Source: JAJCYK01 sp965224285 (GTDB lineage: Bacteria > Bacteroidota > Bacteroidia > Cytophagales > Cyclobacteriaceae). From it: 64,000 nucleotides of DNA. The position numbers and the translations under genes were made by a program. Below the pieces are notes generated by a model, which saw only the letters and a program-made list of their open reading frames with translations, was not told the DNA's origin and ran no database searches. Numbering within the stretch: the first letter of the stretch is position 1; each line of letters begins with the position of its first letter. Below, in pieces: positions 8,863 to 17,966 of the stretch. The stretch is taken from positions 2,852,001 to 2,916,000 of the forward strand of contig OZ245043.1 of NCBI GenBank assembly GCA_965224285.1, in the 5' to 3' direction.

Positions 8863-9104
8863 TAAGAATACTTTTGAGATAAGAAATCGGTGTAATCCTT
8901 TTTATAATCTTTTTCTTTTAAGTCGATAACCCCAGTTAGACTTTCTACCAATGGGGTCACCTTCGATTTATTAATTGTCTTCATGGTAACGGTTTGCAGG
9001 TAATTTTCAATCATTTTGGATAGGCTGGTATTTCGGGCCTTAGCATAAATCTTGGCTCGATCGATAATTTGTTTGTTAAGTTTTAGAGTTAATTTGGATT
9101 CCAT
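8862..9104 (-). CDS. VapB-type antitoxin (DUF6364-like ribbon-helix-helix)
   Basis: I place the start at the ATG at 9104, giving 80 residues; an upstream extension would read through the promoter and operators. The N-terminus MESKLTLKLNKQIIDRAKIYAKARNTSLSKMIENYL has the strand-helix-helix layout of ribbon-helix-helix antitoxins of the DUF6364 group. The C-terminal half (VTPLVESLTGVIDL...YTDFLSQKY) would wrap the PIN toxin. It precedes and overlaps the toxin gene and should repress its own operon. Confidence 0.8.
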   Translation of the reverse strand: MESKLTLKLNKQIIDRAKIYAKARNTSLSKMIENYLQTVTMKTINKSKVTPLVESLTGVIDLKEKDYKKDYTDFLSQKYS

Positions 9105-9105
9105 A

Positions 9106-9147
9106 ATTATACGTACAAATATAATTATATTATACGTACAATTCAAA
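9106..9147 (-). promoter_or_regulatory. Toxin-antitoxin promoter with two direct-repeat operators
   Basis: Read on the minus strand, TTTG (9144-9147), 20 bases and TATATTTG (9116-9123) form a Bacteroidota-type promoter. Two identical 13-base repeats, ATTATACGTACAA on the plus strand at 9106-9118 and 9129-9141, lie 23 bp apart, one between the -33 and -7 boxes and one across the -7 box and leader. Each contains the palindrome TACGTA. Placement fits binding by the ribbon-helix-helix antitoxin to block RNA polymerase. Confidence 0.65.
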
Positions 9148-9242
9148 TGTAAATTAAGCTGAATTGGCAATCTAGCTGCTTTGAGTATCAATTTAAAACC
9201 ATAAGGCCACCTCCACGGCAACCCCATGGTTCCATAACAAAT

Positions 9243-11111
9243 CTATTCAATGATCACCTTCTCATATTTAGGATACTTCACTTCATAAGCCAGGCTCAAC
9301 TCCTGTTGTTGCTGGGGCTCCAAGGTGAGTTCCCAGGTAATTAACCCGGTTTCCTCCTCCAGGCTGCCGGCTGAAAGCTCATCCACCTTTACGTTGATAG
9401 CGTTGATGGCCGCTACCGGGATCTGATCGATCAGGGTGATGTTGATGGCCTGTGATTTTTTATTGCGGGCAATGATCTCAAAGGCGCGGCTATCCACCTT
9501 GTTACCCCCGATGGTTTGCCTTTTGGAATACTCATCTTCTTTTTGCCGGCCGATGACGATACTCTTATCCCGGCCCAGGGAGATATCCAGGGTGTCCTCT
9601 AGGGAACGGGCATCCAGGATGGAGCGGCCTACATAGGCATCCTCAAAATAGAGATTCACCTCCCCCTCCAGCAAATTATATTGGCCCCAGTTGATCATGC
9701 TGGCTACCAGGAAAGCATCCTGATCCAACTTGGGCACCGCATAATACTGGTATAGGGTTTCGATATTCAGGCTCCTCAGATCCACCGAAAGCATTTCCCC
9801 ATTGGACTTTACCGAGTAAGGCTGGTCGATCTCAAACTCCACCGTGGTCTGATTTTCAATGGTAGTGGTAGTGATGGTTTGGGCTTTTGCCCGGGGTATG
9901 GAATTATTTCCTCTGATTGAAACTCCGGAAATTCTTCCCTGTAGCGCATATCCAGTAACCACCACTTCCTCTAATGCAGTAACATCGGAGCTCAATTGTG
10001 CATTAACAAACTGACCTGAGATAGGCAATTCCTCTGTTTGATAACCGATATAGGATGCTACGATATGCGTGGCACCATTAGGCAGGGTCAGGGAATAATT
10101 ACCATCGATATCCGTTACCGTTCCTATGGTAGTGCCTTTAATCACAATATTCACTCCAGGTAAGGGCTCACCCGTTTCGTCTACTATTTTTCCATAAACC
10201 TTTCCCGATGCACTGGGCCCCAACAAATCCGGTCTGGTAAACACAGTATTTCTGGCATAATTTAAATACCAGGTTTCCAACTCCGGAGCTACTCCGCTTT
10301 GGTTGGGATCGGCATTGGAAAGCCGCAGCTTTACCTGCTCCCATTCCACCCCGGTATTTTGATAGATGTCGGCTTTGTATCTCAGTTCCAGCGGTTCTTC
10401 CACGGAAGTGACCCGAATATCGTATTTGGGATACCATCCGGCATTGGCTACTTTATAGCTTATTTTGAAGTCACCCTGCGTGTTTCTCTCAGACTCCACC
10501 CTGATCCGAATTTCCCCGCTAGGCAGATCTTGCTCACTTCTTACCTCAGCGATCTCCCTGCCAATATTTTCAACTTGCTGCTTGAGGTCTTTGATCTCCT
10601 CACCGATATCAATCTCCTCAGACTTAATGGCTGTCAACTCATCCTTGAAAAAGTTCATGGCCTGCTTGATCTGGTCCAATGTAGGTGCGTAGCTTTGACT
10701 ACCCAGGAACTTGTTTTCATTAAGCAAACCCTGCATTTCCTTTAAGACCTCCAGCCTGGATTCCTTTTGGGAGATATGCAGTTCCAGGAAGGTTTTAATG
10801 GTTGCAAGACTGTCAATACGATGGTCCTTCTTAAGTCTGTTCAGATAGTTCTGATTATAATTGACCGAAATAATTTTAAAATCTCCCTCGGCCTCTACCC
10901 GCACGGTTTTAGCATCGATATAGGGGGAAATCGAGTTGATCTTAAGCAGGGATTTTCCAGCGGGGATCTGCTCTTTCCCGGTCCGTAAAACTTGTGCGCC
11001 ATGGAGATAGACCGTCACCTCCTCTATTGAGGTATTGAGTTCAAGTTCCCGGTAATTTTGGGCTTGAAGCTGATCAAGGACAATAAAAAGAAGTAGTATA
11101 AATTTTTTCAT
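9243..11111 (-). CDS. MuiA-family DUF4139 protein with inserted carboxypeptidase-regulatory-like domain
   Basis: A 622-residue exported protein (signal peptide 1-18, ending LQAQ). Residues about 25-85 match the N-terminal DUF4140 part of the mucoidy-inhibitor MuiA family, residues 90-195 form a coiled coil, and from about 200 to the end the DUF4139 beta domain is seen (ISYKVANAGWYPKYDIR near 218-233). A carboxypeptidase D regulatory-like domain (about 303-387, GKIVDETGEPLPGVNIVIKG to EEVVVTGYA) is inserted inside DUF4139; its end copies the start of a SusC-type TonB plug. Function of the family is unknown. The insertion is seen in some Bacteroidota homologs and may anchor to partners in the periplasm. 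Confidence 0.8.
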   Translation of the reverse strand: MKKFILLLFIVLDQLQAQNYRELELNTSIEEVTVYLHGAQVLRTGKEQIPAGKSLLKINSISPYIDAKTVRVEAEGDFKIISVNYNQNYLNRLKKDHRIDSLATIKTFLELHISQKESRLEVLKEMQGLLNENKFLGSQSYAPTLDQIKQAMNFFKDELTAIKSEEIDIGEEIKDLKQQVENIGREIAEVRSEQDLPSGEIRIRVESERNTQGDFKISYKVANAGWYPKYDIRVTSVEEPLELRYKADIYQNTGVEWEQVKLRLSNADPNQSGVAPELETWYLNYARNTVFTRPDLLGPSASGKVYGKIVDETGEPLPGVNIVIKGTTIGTVTDIDGNYSLTLPNGATHIVASYIGYQTEELPISGQFVNAQLSSDVTALEEVVVTGYALQGRISGVSIRGNNSIPRAKAQTITTTTIENQTTVEFEIDQPYSVKSNGEMLSVDLRSLNIETLYQYYAVPKLDQDAFLVASMINWGQYNLLEGEVNLYFEDAYVGRSILDARSLEDTLDISLGRDKSIVIGRQKEDEYSKRQTIGGNKVDSRAFEIIARNKKSQAINITLIDQIPVAAINAINVKVDELSAGSLEEETGLITWELTLEPQQQQELSLAYEVKYPKYEKVIIE

Positions 11112-11253
11112 AGTGCTTTTTTAATATAGATGCAGCACCATGGGAAATTCCATAAATGTATTTTACAGCCGGGACGTCAGATGTTATACAAATTAGTTCT
11201 TCTGTGTGGTTTATTTCCTGTCATGATAATTTGCTGGTGTTATTATATGTCCT

Positions 11254-11622
11254 TTAACTTTGATCTGAAACGCTCAATATTTGGCAGGAGATATAAACTG
11301 CTAGGCCGAGGACCAGACCAATCACTCCGTTAGTCATCACCGCAAACCTGGCATCGACGGACATCGCCAATTCCCGTTCGAATATTAGTTTGACAGCTGA
11401 TCCACACTCCTGGTTCAGATAAAATTGGTCCAATTGCCACTGAACATCCAAGTCATCCCATCCGGCTATTCCAACCGTAAATGCGTAAAACGCCAAGAAA
11501 GTTATAGTTCCAATAAAAACACTTTTGTCAATACTTCGTCTAAAGATTAACAAGATCAAAATTCCAATAACAGCCATGATTGCTGGAATTAAAAGAGGAT
11601 TCAGGGTTGATATTGCCTTCAT
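11254..11622 (-). CDS. Small membrane protein of unknown function
   Basis: A 122-residue protein with three hydrophobic segments (about 10-27, 33-52 and 96-114) and a central non-membrane stretch containing WDDLDVQWQLDQFY and a Cys at 73. I do not recognise the family. It starts one base after the stop of the TonB-dependent receptor gene, so it is almost certainly co-transcribed and perhaps functionally tied to it. Confidence 0.55.
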   Translation of the reverse strand: MKAISTLNPLLIPAIMAVIGILILLIFRRSIDKSVFIGTITFLAFYAFTVGIAGWDDLDVQWQLDQFYLNQECGSAVKLIFERELAMSVDARFAVMTNGVIGLVLGLAVYISCQILSVSDQS

Positions 11623-11623
11623 T

Positions 11624-14080
11624 TCAATTTACCCTTTTTCGTTCCTCACCAGCCCCAGAATCAATATCCACTGATTTTAATTTCTTGTTCCCAAAACTTT
11701 TGTTGAAAGTGACTTTTATGGATCGTACATGGGTATCCCAAAAACCCTGTAGTGAAGCTCCCTCCTGAAGAAATTCGGCTTGATAATTCCAAACATTAGT
11801 CCCTAAAATATCACTGAAACTCAGAGTCAGCGTTCCTTTATTCCCGGTTAACTTCTTCCGGATCCCAATATCTACCTGACCCCTTGGTTCAATCATCCAG
11901 ACCCCATCCCAGTTTTTGTTTTGATAGTAACCTGATAGCTCAATGGTATATTGCTTTGGTAATGTAAAGCCGGCAGTAGTATTGAACCTAAAGTTGTAAA
12001 AACTTTTACCAAAATTCTCTTCAAAGTGCTGGGTTTGAAAGGACTGACGAAATATGGTTACATCATTTTGCACTTCCCACCAGGGGGTGAGGGTCAAAGA
12101 CAATCCGGTTGAGAACGACAAGGTCTTAATATAATCCAGGTTTTGAGGCCTAAATACTACACTATTGGTCTGCAGTTCCAGTTGTGGTTGTTGCCAGCCC
12201 AACATGCCGTTATCGGTATGGCTATAATTCAAAGATATCCACCACTGCTTTAATTGATAGTTGAGCTCGACACCGTCCGTAACCGCCGTCCGTAGCCCTG
12301 GGTTCCCGGCATAGACAGAGTTGGGGCCTACAAAATACACAAAGGGCGCCAGGTTATTAAAAGCGGGCCGGTTGATCCTTCTGTTATATCCCAGTTGTAA
12401 TTTGCTTTCCTGGCTAAACTGATGGGCTAAATGCAGGCCAGGGAAGAAATTGCCGAATTCTCTATCTACCAGATTTGTCTTCTCGGGAGTGCTGATCTTA
12501 CTATCGGTATATTCATAACGTAGGCCTCCTCTCAGGGTCAGTTTTTTAGTAGCGTGCCACATCCAGGAAATATAGGCCGCACTGATTTTTTCATCCAGTT
12601 TGGAGACATTGCTGAATTGCGGGTCCACCTGCCATATCTCCTCTTTAAAGTTCCTTACCAATACCTGGTTGCTGAAATCAGACAAGGTGGCTTTAATCCC
12701 CAGATCAATAGAGAAGTTATCCTGTAATTGATTACTGTAATCCATTTTTAGCACTTTAATCCTTATTGGCGTTCCTTTGCTGACCTCAATCTGATTCCTT
12801 ACTGCTTGCGGCTCTCCCAATTGCACCACGGTGTTGTCATAACTGGATGGGTTGTCGTTGGTGTAAGCCAGATAATCAAAGTCTAAGCTTATAGTCTGAT
12901 TTTCATTGATTTTGTGGGTATATCCCACTGCACCGCCGATGCTCTTCCAAATATTATCTTCTACCAAATTCATGTCGGTTAGTATCGTAGAATCAGGCGA
13001 TGCCTGATTATTTATGAAAGTAGTTCCGGCAGTATGCCAGTCACGGTGAAAACTGGTGAGTAAAGCCCTGATCCTGGTTTTGGAGTTAAATTCATACTCT
13101 AAGCCAGCACGTAGATTTTGTACCGTCAAACGGAAATCCCTTCGGATGTCATTCAGTACGGAGCGGGTAAAGGAAGGGTCTGCCAGCATTCTGTTCTCCC
13201 TCCATATCTCTTCATTTCGATCACTGAGAATGGAATAATCCAGGAAATAGCTAAAACGTGCTTTTCGATGATGGAGATTGAAATTAGCTCCCAGAACTTC
13301 CTTTTGGTTATAACCTGCGGTCAATCCGAAATTGCCACTGGTGCCAAGCTCCGGATTGTCGGCCATCACAATGTTTATGATACCGGCATTACCCTCCGCG
13401 TCGTACTTGGCCGGAGGCATAGTGATCAGCTCAATCTTTTCGATATTAGCCGCACTCATGCCATCCAGCATCTGTACTACGGCTTCCATAGGCATCTGAT
13501 TCATTTTCCCGTTGATCATCACCCTTACTCCTTCTTTCCCCCGCATGGAAATGCTTAAGTTTTGGGGGTTGACCGATACTCCGGGACTACTCTGAAGAAT
13601 TTGCAGGGCGGTTTTCCCTGAGGAGGTGATCTTGCTTTGGACATTTACCACCAAACGGTCGATCTGTTTTTCATAAAGAGGCTTGCGAGCGCTTACTATA
13701 ATCCCTTGTAGCTCCCTGGTCTCCTCAATCAGCACTGTGGGTGGTAGGCGCTGATCTTCGGCACCGATTACCAGGTTTTTGTACTGTGGTATATAACCCA
13801 CCATACTGGTGTACAACAGGTAGGATCCCTCTGAAATATTGTGCAATTGAAAGATGCCGTGCCCTTCTGATATGGAACCGTACATCAATGAAGAATCAGT
13901 TGGCTGTAACAGCAAAACATTGGCAAAAGGAACCGGGACACCGTCCGCAGTTTCAATGATGCCACTTACGTTAACCTGGGCCATTGACATGTTTGTCAGA
14001 CCAAGGCAGGTAAAACTCAAAAACAAATTTTTGATTAATATTTTGGAGGCCCTCATCGCTATCGAACTCAAGTGAAACAT
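11624..14080 (-). CDS. TonB-dependent receptor-like outer-membrane beta-barrel protein
   Basis: An 818-residue outer-membrane protein. A second ATG at 14056 would give a cleaner signal peptide (MRASKIL...MSMAQ). After it come a carboxypeptidase-regulatory-like domain (about 36-115), a plug domain (about 125-235, with LQILQSSPGVSVN and VRVMINGK followed by IEKIELITMPPAKYDAEGNAGIINI), and a barrel of the outer membrane protein beta-barrel 3 family (PF14905). The barrel end is rich in alternating aromatic strands. No SusD-like partner is adjacent, so glycan import is not suggested. The ligand is unknown; a small membrane protein gene follows in the same operon. Confidence 0.85.
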   Translation of the reverse strand: MFHLSSIAMRASKILIKNLFLSFTCLGLTNMSMAQVNVSGIIETADGVPVPFANVLLLQPTDSSLMYGSISEGHGIFQLHNISEGSYLLYTSMVGYIPQYKNLVIGAEDQRLPPTVLIEETRELQGIIVSARKPLYEKQIDRLVVNVQSKITSSGKTALQILQSSPGVSVNPQNLSISMRGKEGVRVMINGKMNQMPMEAVVQMLDGMSAANIEKIELITMPPAKYDAEGNAGIINIVMADNPELGTSGNFGLTAGYNQKEVLGANFNLHHRKARFSYFLDYSILSDRNEEIWRENRMLADPSFTRSVLNDIRRDFRLTVQNLRAGLEYEFNSKTRIRALLTSFHRDWHTAGTTFINNQASPDSTILTDMNLVEDNIWKSIGGAVGYTHKINENQTISLDFDYLAYTNDNPSSYDNTVVQLGEPQAVRNQIEVSKGTPIRIKVLKMDYSNQLQDNFSIDLGIKATLSDFSNQVLVRNFKEEIWQVDPQFSNVSKLDEKISAAYISWMWHATKKLTLRGGLRYEYTDSKISTPEKTNLVDREFGNFFPGLHLAHQFSQESKLQLGYNRRINRPAFNNLAPFVYFVGPNSVYAGNPGLRTAVTDGVELNYQLKQWWISLNYSHTDNGMLGWQQPQLELQTNSVVFRPQNLDYIKTLSFSTGLSLTLTPWWEVQNDVTIFRQSFQTQHFEENFGKSFYNFRFNTTAGFTLPKQYTIELSGYYQNKNWDGVWMIEPRGQVDIGIRKKLTGNKGTLTLSFSDILGTNVWNYQAEFLQEGASLQGFWDTHVRSIKVTFNKSFGNKKLKSVDIDSGAGEERKRVN

Positions 14081-14245
14081 TTAAAATTTGACTTGAATCA
14101 AAGGTATAGCTCCGTTGATCGGCCTAAATGAAAGCCCGTTGCCGATACGAGAAAGTTTTATTTCACAGCCTTGCCAACATCAGGCAAGCCGTTAAATTAT
14201 GTTGCAGTACATAAAAAATCGTTGCAAAAATCCGGTTATCTAAAT

Positions 14246-16081
14246 TCAAGAAAAACCAACTCTCCGCAACAACTCCTGGTATTGAGGATGCTTTTTATAA
14301 GCATCCAGCGCAGGTTCGGATTTGAGCCAGGTCATTTCCACTTCCTTCCGCTCATAAGATCTTTCCAGCCAATGGAAAAGATTTTTTTCGTCTTTAAGTG
14401 CTGCATAGGTGAGGGCTAAAAACCAGGCGGGACTCCCGGAGGAATTCTGCTTATAAAGCTGTTCCAGGTTTTCAATAAACGGAGTGATATCTTGACCGGT
14501 CAAGTTGGCGTGCATAGCTCCCATCCATATCATTAAAGGAGGCCTGTCCGGGAATTCTTTTTGCAAATCCTCATAGGATCTAATGAAAATTTCATGGGCA
14601 CCGGCCAGAAAGAACAGCTTTACACACTCCCGTTTTAAAAGAAAATCATCAAAACGGTGAAAAGCCTTATCTGCCACCTGTAAGGCTTGGTCAGTTTGTC
14701 CCGATAAATTGAGTGCTTCCGCATGGTAATAATAGTTCCAACTGTCCAGAGGATTCTTTTCAATGTAATAACTACTCAATTCCAAGGCTTTCTGCGGCTG
14801 GCCCACCTTTAAATAGTATCCCGTGGTCCAGTCACCGGCATGCCCCTGAATTTCAAGCACCTTGTCAAAGTATTTCTCGGCTAATTCCATATCCCATTCA
14901 TACCAGAAGTAGCCTGTGGCTAGAGTTTCATAGGCCATAGCATTTTCAGGATCTAACTGCAAGGTTGTATATAGCAACTGCTTGGCCTGAGCCCAAGCGC
15001 TGTCCTGATCCGCTATTCCCCAGACAGCGCCGTTGACTACCCATATCTGTGCTAAGTTTAAATAGGCTTCCGCAAATTGGGGATCAATTGCAATTACTTC
15101 CTCAAATAACTTAATTGCGTCCTGCAAACTTTCTTTGGTATAACGATAATGCTGAAACCTGGCCATTAAGAATTTGTTATAGGCCTCTGGGTTAGCAGTG
15201 GGAATTGCCTGTAACTCTTCCTGTTCCTCAATGGATAGAGCTAATCTTAGTTGCTCTGTCACCTTTTCTGCAATTTGGTTTTGCAGCCCTAGCACATTTT
15301 CAAAAGGCTCGGTGTAATCCTGTGACCATAGTATATGGGCATCGGGGCCCACTTCAACCAATTGTGAAACCAATCGTATCTGATCCCCATCTTTTTGGGC
15401 GCTTCCTTCTAGAATGTATTGCACATTGAGTTCCCGGCCGATATCTGGTATAGTTTTGTGGGTATTCCTGAATTGTTCCACCGAGGTCCTGCTGGTTACT
15501 CTCAATTGTCCCACTTGGGAAAGTTTATTTAAGATGGCCTCCATGACCCCATCGGCAAAGTATTGATTGCTTTGATCCTGATTGAGATTCTTAAAGGGGA
15601 TGACAGCTATAGAAACAGGTCCTGCAGGACCAGGTACCGCTGGATCGCTTCCATTGTCGAGTAAATAGAGCCCGGCTAAAATCGCTATTGCCGCCAAGGT
15701 GACTACTATTACCCACGCCTTATATTTTTTTTCTTTAATGGGAATCTCGGAGGTAGTTTGGCGTCTCTTAGCTTCTACCGGAGGATAGCCAAAATATTCT
15801 GTGAAAGTTTTACTGAAGTAGCTGGAGCTATTAAATCCCACCCGATACGCCACCTCGGAGACATTAGCATCTTCTGAGATCAATATTTCCCTGCCTCGTT
15901 CCAGACGGTACTCCCTAATGAACTGACTAACTGATTGCCCGGTCTTTTCCTGTAGCTTCCGATGAAGATTGGACCTGCTCATACCTACGCTTTTGGCCAG
16001 TTCAGTTACTCCAAACTGCTCATTTTGCAGGTTGCTCTCAACCTCTTGTTTTAATCGATCCACAAGCCGAGCGGTGGCCAT
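14246..16081 (-). CDS. Membrane-anchored AraC-type regulator with periplasmic FlgO-like and TPR domains
   Basis: A 611-residue fusion. Residues 20-105 form an AraC DNA-binding domain (VTELAKSVGMSRSNLHRKLQEKTG and VSEVAYRVGFNSSSYFSKTFTEYFGYPP). One transmembrane helix at 121-141 follows, then from 156 a FlgO-like/adenylate-cyclase-associated domain (SIAVIPFKNLNQDQSNQYFADGVMEAIL), and TPR repeats from about 300 to the end. The layout puts DNA binding in the cytosol and sensing outside, as in hybrid membrane regulators of Bacteroidota. It sits directly upstream of the TonB-dependent receptor gene on the same strand, which makes that gene a likely target. Confidence 0.85.
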   Translation of the reverse strand: MATARLVDRLKQEVESNLQNEQFGVTELAKSVGMSRSNLHRKLQEKTGQSVSQFIREYRLERGREILISEDANVSEVAYRVGFNSSSYFSKTFTEYFGYPPVEAKRRQTTSEIPIKEKKYKAWVIVVTLAAIAILAGLYLLDNGSDPAVPGPAGPVSIAVIPFKNLNQDQSNQYFADGVMEAILNKLSQVGQLRVTSRTSVEQFRNTHKTIPDIGRELNVQYILEGSAQKDGDQIRLVSQLVEVGPDAHILWSQDYTEPFENVLGLQNQIAEKVTEQLRLALSIEEQEELQAIPTANPEAYNKFLMARFQHYRYTKESLQDAIKLFEEVIAIDPQFAEAYLNLAQIWVVNGAVWGIADQDSAWAQAKQLLYTTLQLDPENAMAYETLATGYFWYEWDMELAEKYFDKVLEIQGHAGDWTTGYYLKVGQPQKALELSSYYIEKNPLDSWNYYYHAEALNLSGQTDQALQVADKAFHRFDDFLLKRECVKLFFLAGAHEIFIRSYEDLQKEFPDRPPLMIWMGAMHANLTGQDITPFIENLEQLYKQNSSGSPAWFLALTYAALKDEKNLFHWLERSYERKEVEMTWLKSEPALDAYKKHPQYQELLRRVGFS

Positions 16082-16132
16082 ATTTTTAATCCACTAAAGA
16101 TTCAGCTAGAATTTAAAATAGTTGGGGATACT

Positions 16133-16446
16133 TTAACTCCTCAACGGAAAGAGTATTTGAGATACTTCTACTTTTGGTGTTCCCACTACTTTATAAGCCT
16201 GCGGGATGGTATGCGCAGGTCCGAATCTCTGTAGGCTTGTAATGATTCCGCTGAATCCCAAATGTAAACCCCTCCATATTCCCTGGGGCCCAGTTTTAAA
16301 TAGTATTTTTGCAGCAATCCGGTCAAAGCCCTGAATTGAGGTTCTCTTTCTCTGGCCACCCGGTATAATTCTTCTTCCGGCAGTTCAGTCTCAAACCTGA
16401 CCATTTGCAGAATTGTACCTATGGCTTGAAGCTTGATTGATTCCAT
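16133..16446 (-). pseudogene. YdhR/ABM-like small monooxygenase gene with a frameshift near its end
   Basis: The frame from the ATG at 16446 gives 86 residues and stops at 16186. Its main part (VRFETELPEEELYRVAREREPQFRALTGLLQKYYL, GGVYIWDSAESLQAYR) resembles YdhR-type ABM-fold monooxygenases. Read in the next frame from about 16209, the sequence continues TIPQAYKVVGTPKVEVSQIL and stops at 16133, which is how the family normally ends. One base is therefore missing near 16205-16212, after the codons for SDLR. The restored protein would have about 104 residues. This is either true decay or an assembly error. Confidence 0.65.
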
Positions 16447-16616
16447 ATTAGTTTAATTTCTTAGGTTTTGGTAAAATTAAAGATAGCGATGTTTTACCCA
16501 TGAAAGCAACCTCTTGACTGCTGATAAGGTTTGAGCTGGAGAATCCGCTGTTTGATGTTCATAGTATTAACTTTTAATTTTTTCCAATATAAGCTCTACG
16601 GTTTCTAATTTCAGTA

Positions 16617-17600
16617 ATGTATAAAAGACACCTCGGTAATAGCAATCTGGAAGTTTCAGCTGTCGGATTAGGGTGCATGGGCATGAGCATCGCCTTAGGG
16701 CCGGCCGCTGATAAGCGGGATATGATCGCTTTACTCCAACAAGCCGTCGACCTGGGAATCACCTACTTTGATACGGCAGAATCATATGGTCCTTTTACCA
16801 ATGAAGAACTTTTAGGTGAAGCGCTAAGGCCCTTCCGCCAACAGGTGGTGATCTCCACCAAATTCGGTTTTAAGGAAGGGCTTCCCCAGTTGGGTCCTGA
16901 CAGCCGTCCGGAAAATATCAGGGCGGTGGCTGAAGCTTCCCTTAAAAGACTTCGAACTGATTATATCGATCTGTTTTACCAGCACCGGGTAGACCCTGAG
17001 GTTCCCATTGAGGAGGTAGCCGGCACCGTGGGCGATTTGGTGAGGGAAGGAAAGGTAAAACATTTCGGATTGTCAGAAGCCGGGGCCGGTACCATACGGA
17101 AAGCGCACTCTGTTTACCCCCTCGCCGCGTTGCAAAGCGAATATTCATTGTGGACCCGCAAGCACGAGCAGGAAATTATTCCCGCCATCGAAGAACTGGG
17201 AATCGGTTTGGTAGCTTATAGCCCCCTGGGTAAAGGATTTCTAAGCGGCAAAATCAAGGGGGGCGCCAAATTTGGCAGTGACGACATCCGTACCCAGTTG
17301 CCCAGATTTACTCCGGAAGCCCTGGAAGCCAATCAAAGCCTCATTGCCATCTTGGAGGAAATGGCGGAGAGAAAAGAGGCTACTGTTGCACAGATCGCAC
17401 TGGCCTGGGTATTGGCCCAAAAATCGTGGGTTGTGCCTATTCCCGGAACTACCAAAATCCATAGGTTACGGGAAAATATCGGGGCTGCTGATGTCGAGCT
17501 CTCTCCTGAAGATCTCCTGAAATTAGAGAAAGCTATTGCTGAGACGCCCGTAGTAGGCGACCGCTATCCGGAGCATATCGAACGAGCCACAGGCCTTTGA
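16617..17600 (+). CDS. Aldo/keto reductase
   Basis: A 327-residue NADPH-dependent oxidoreductase of the AKR13-like group. The catalytic tetrad can be read directly: Asp52 (FDTAESYG), Tyr57, Lys82 (STKFG) and His123 (YQHRVDP). The C-terminal cofactor-binding region has VVPIPGTTKIHRLRENIGA, with the usual Gly/Thr/Lys/Arg contacts. No signal peptide is seen, so it acts in the cytosol, reducing aldehydes or ketones. It is a single plus-strand gene next to the broken YdhR-like gene, which is divergently transcribed. Confidence 0.9.
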   Translation: MYKRHLGNSNLEVSAVGLGCMGMSIALGPAADKRDMIALLQQAVDLGITYFDTAESYGPFTNEELLGEALRPFRQQVVISTKFGFKEGLPQLGPDSRPENIRAVAEASLKRLRTDYIDLFYQHRVDPEVPIEEVAGTVGDLVREGKVKHFGLSEAGAGTIRKAHSVYPLAALQSEYSLWTRKHEQEIIPAIEELGIGLVAYSPLGKGFLSGKIKGGAKFGSDDIRTQLPRFTPEALEANQSLIAILEEMAERKEATVAQIALAWVLAQKSWVVPIPGTTKIHRLRENIGAADVELSPEDLLKLEKAIAETPVVGDRYPEHIERATGL

Positions 17601-17705
17601 TGGAAATTTATTGCCACTGATTTTTAGTAAATAAATACCACTGGCAACTGAATCTGTGGAGTGTTTAGTTAGGTGGACCCTAAGATTAGCCTCAACAAAT
17701 CTATT

Positions 17706-17966
17706 TCACTCATCCGAGTTCATCTGCTCCAAAACAAAATCCGCGGTTGATTCCGACCAATTTTCCGCCGCCGGGGCCTCGCCCAGCCATTTGGACAATG
17801 AAGTAGCGGTAGTAAAATCGCCCAAGCGCCCTAAAGTATAGGCAGCATAAAAGGGCGGCCATTGTTGATCGTGAATACCTCTTAGCGCTTCCTGCTGATA
17901 GTGATGATGGGCCTTGCCGGCATTATTCAAGGCTACTATAAGTTTATCTCTAGTGGGAATTTCCAT
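17706..17966 (-). CDS. Small conserved-looking protein of unknown function
   Basis: I use the ATG at 17966 (86 residues); an upstream ATG at 17999 adds 11 hydrophobic residues of doubtful coding value. The protein reads like a soluble helical domain with the pattern GKAHHHYQQEALRGIHDQQWPPFYAAYTLGRLGDF (about 16-50), a His-rich then Trp-rich sequence that I have seen in small Bacteroidota and cyanobacterial proteins but cannot name. It is convergent with the aldo/keto reductase gene. Confidence 0.5.
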   Translation of the reverse strand: MEIPTRDKLIVALNNAGKAHHHYQQEALRGIHDQQWPPFYAAYTLGRLGDFTTATSLSKWLGEAPAAENWSESTADFVLEQMNSDE

